NCBI GenBank assembly: GCA_021817875.1
Contig: JAKAFQ010000335.1
Location: 1-5,225 of the forward strand
Direction: 5' to 3'
Source of the DNA: Pseudomonadota bacterium
GTDB taxonomy: Bacteria; Pseudomonadota; Gammaproteobacteria; Steroidobacterales; Steroidobacteraceae
DNA length: 5,225 nucleotides
Shown here piece after piece: positions 5,183 to 5,225 of the stretch. The position numbers were made by a program, and so were the translations under genes. Positions within the stretch are counted from its first letter, which is position 1; every line of letters starts with the position of its first letter. The notes under the pieces are model-generated. The model searched no databases. It was given only the letters and a program-made list of their open reading frames with translations, and had not been told where the DNA came from.

Positions 5183-5225
5183 ATTTCCCTCGGCGGCGAT
5201 CAGTGATTTCGCTGTGGGAAGAATG

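Larger units (their letters stand above)
5000..5225. other. Apparently non-coding region at the window end
   Basis: No frame here gives a recognisable protein. Base composition is visibly less GC-rich than in the genes and third-position GC bias is lost, consistent with intergenic DNA. It holds two inverted repeats (5016-5037 and 5163-5182). The final ATG (5223-5225), preceded by GGGAAGA, could open a + strand gene beyond the window, but there is nothing to confirm it. Confidence 0.5.

Noticed and set aside
4947..5183. Possible small + strand ORF in the terminal region
   Set aside because: No recognisable motif, no ribosome-binding site, and loss of coding-like third-position GC bias.
1..5225. 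CRISPR array, tRNA, rRNA or insertion sequence
   Set aside because: No regularly spaced repeats, no cloverleaf or rRNA-like conserved blocks, and no transposase-like protein or terminal inverted repeats were seen on either strand.

Overview
The window is GC-rich (about two-thirds G+C by eye), densely coded, and almost entirely oriented on the + strand. Codon use, the LysR-type regulators and the LigAB-type dioxygenase suggest a soil or freshwater proteobacterium that degrades lignin-type aromatics. I cannot assign class or genus from the sequence alone.

Layout: (1) positions 1-287 hold the 3' end of an RraA/4-hydroxy-4-methyl-2-oxoglutarate aldolase family gene cut by the window edge; (2) 339-1277, a LysR-type regulator; (3) 1353-2351, an aldo/keto reductase with a complete catalytic tetrad; (4) a 150-base gap with a perfect 17-bp palindrome and a possible promoter; (5) 2502-2846 and 2849-3694, two translationally coupled genes for the alpha and beta subunits of a class III extradiol dioxygenase of the protocatechuate 4,5-dioxygenase (LigA/LigB) type; (6) a 105-base gap with a stem-loop and a second perfect 17-bp palindrome; (7) 3800-4729, a second LysR-type regulator of the NahR/LinR-like kind; (8) 4756-4998 on the - strand, a short fragment resembling the N-terminus of a methylenetetrahydrofolate reductase-like protein, probably a remnant; (9) 5000-5225, apparently non-coding, with two inverted repeats.

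Taken together this is part of a meta-cleavage locus for a catecholic acid (protocatechuate, gallate or an O-methylated relative). LigAB would open the ring. An RraA-type aldolase is the expected last step, splitting 4-carboxy-4-hydroxy-2-oxoadipate into pyruvate and oxaloacetate. Genes for the usual intermediate steps (LigC-type dehydrogenase, LigI hydrolase, LigJ hydratase) are not in the window. The aldo/keto reductase between aldolase and dioxygenase is the one redox enzyme present and could act on the ring-fission aldehyde or on an aromatic aldehyde upstream, but this is inference. The two regulators belong to different LysR subgroups, and the palindromes before ligA and before the second regulator share a TC-N3-GGACC-N3-GA frame that may be a common operator.

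I found no CRISPR array, tRNA, rRNA, insertion sequence or clearly novel multi-gene system. The most interesting points are the unusual gene set around ligAB, a Val in LigA where I recall SYK-6 LigA has its substrate-gating Phe103, the paired palindromes, and the folate-enzyme remnant.
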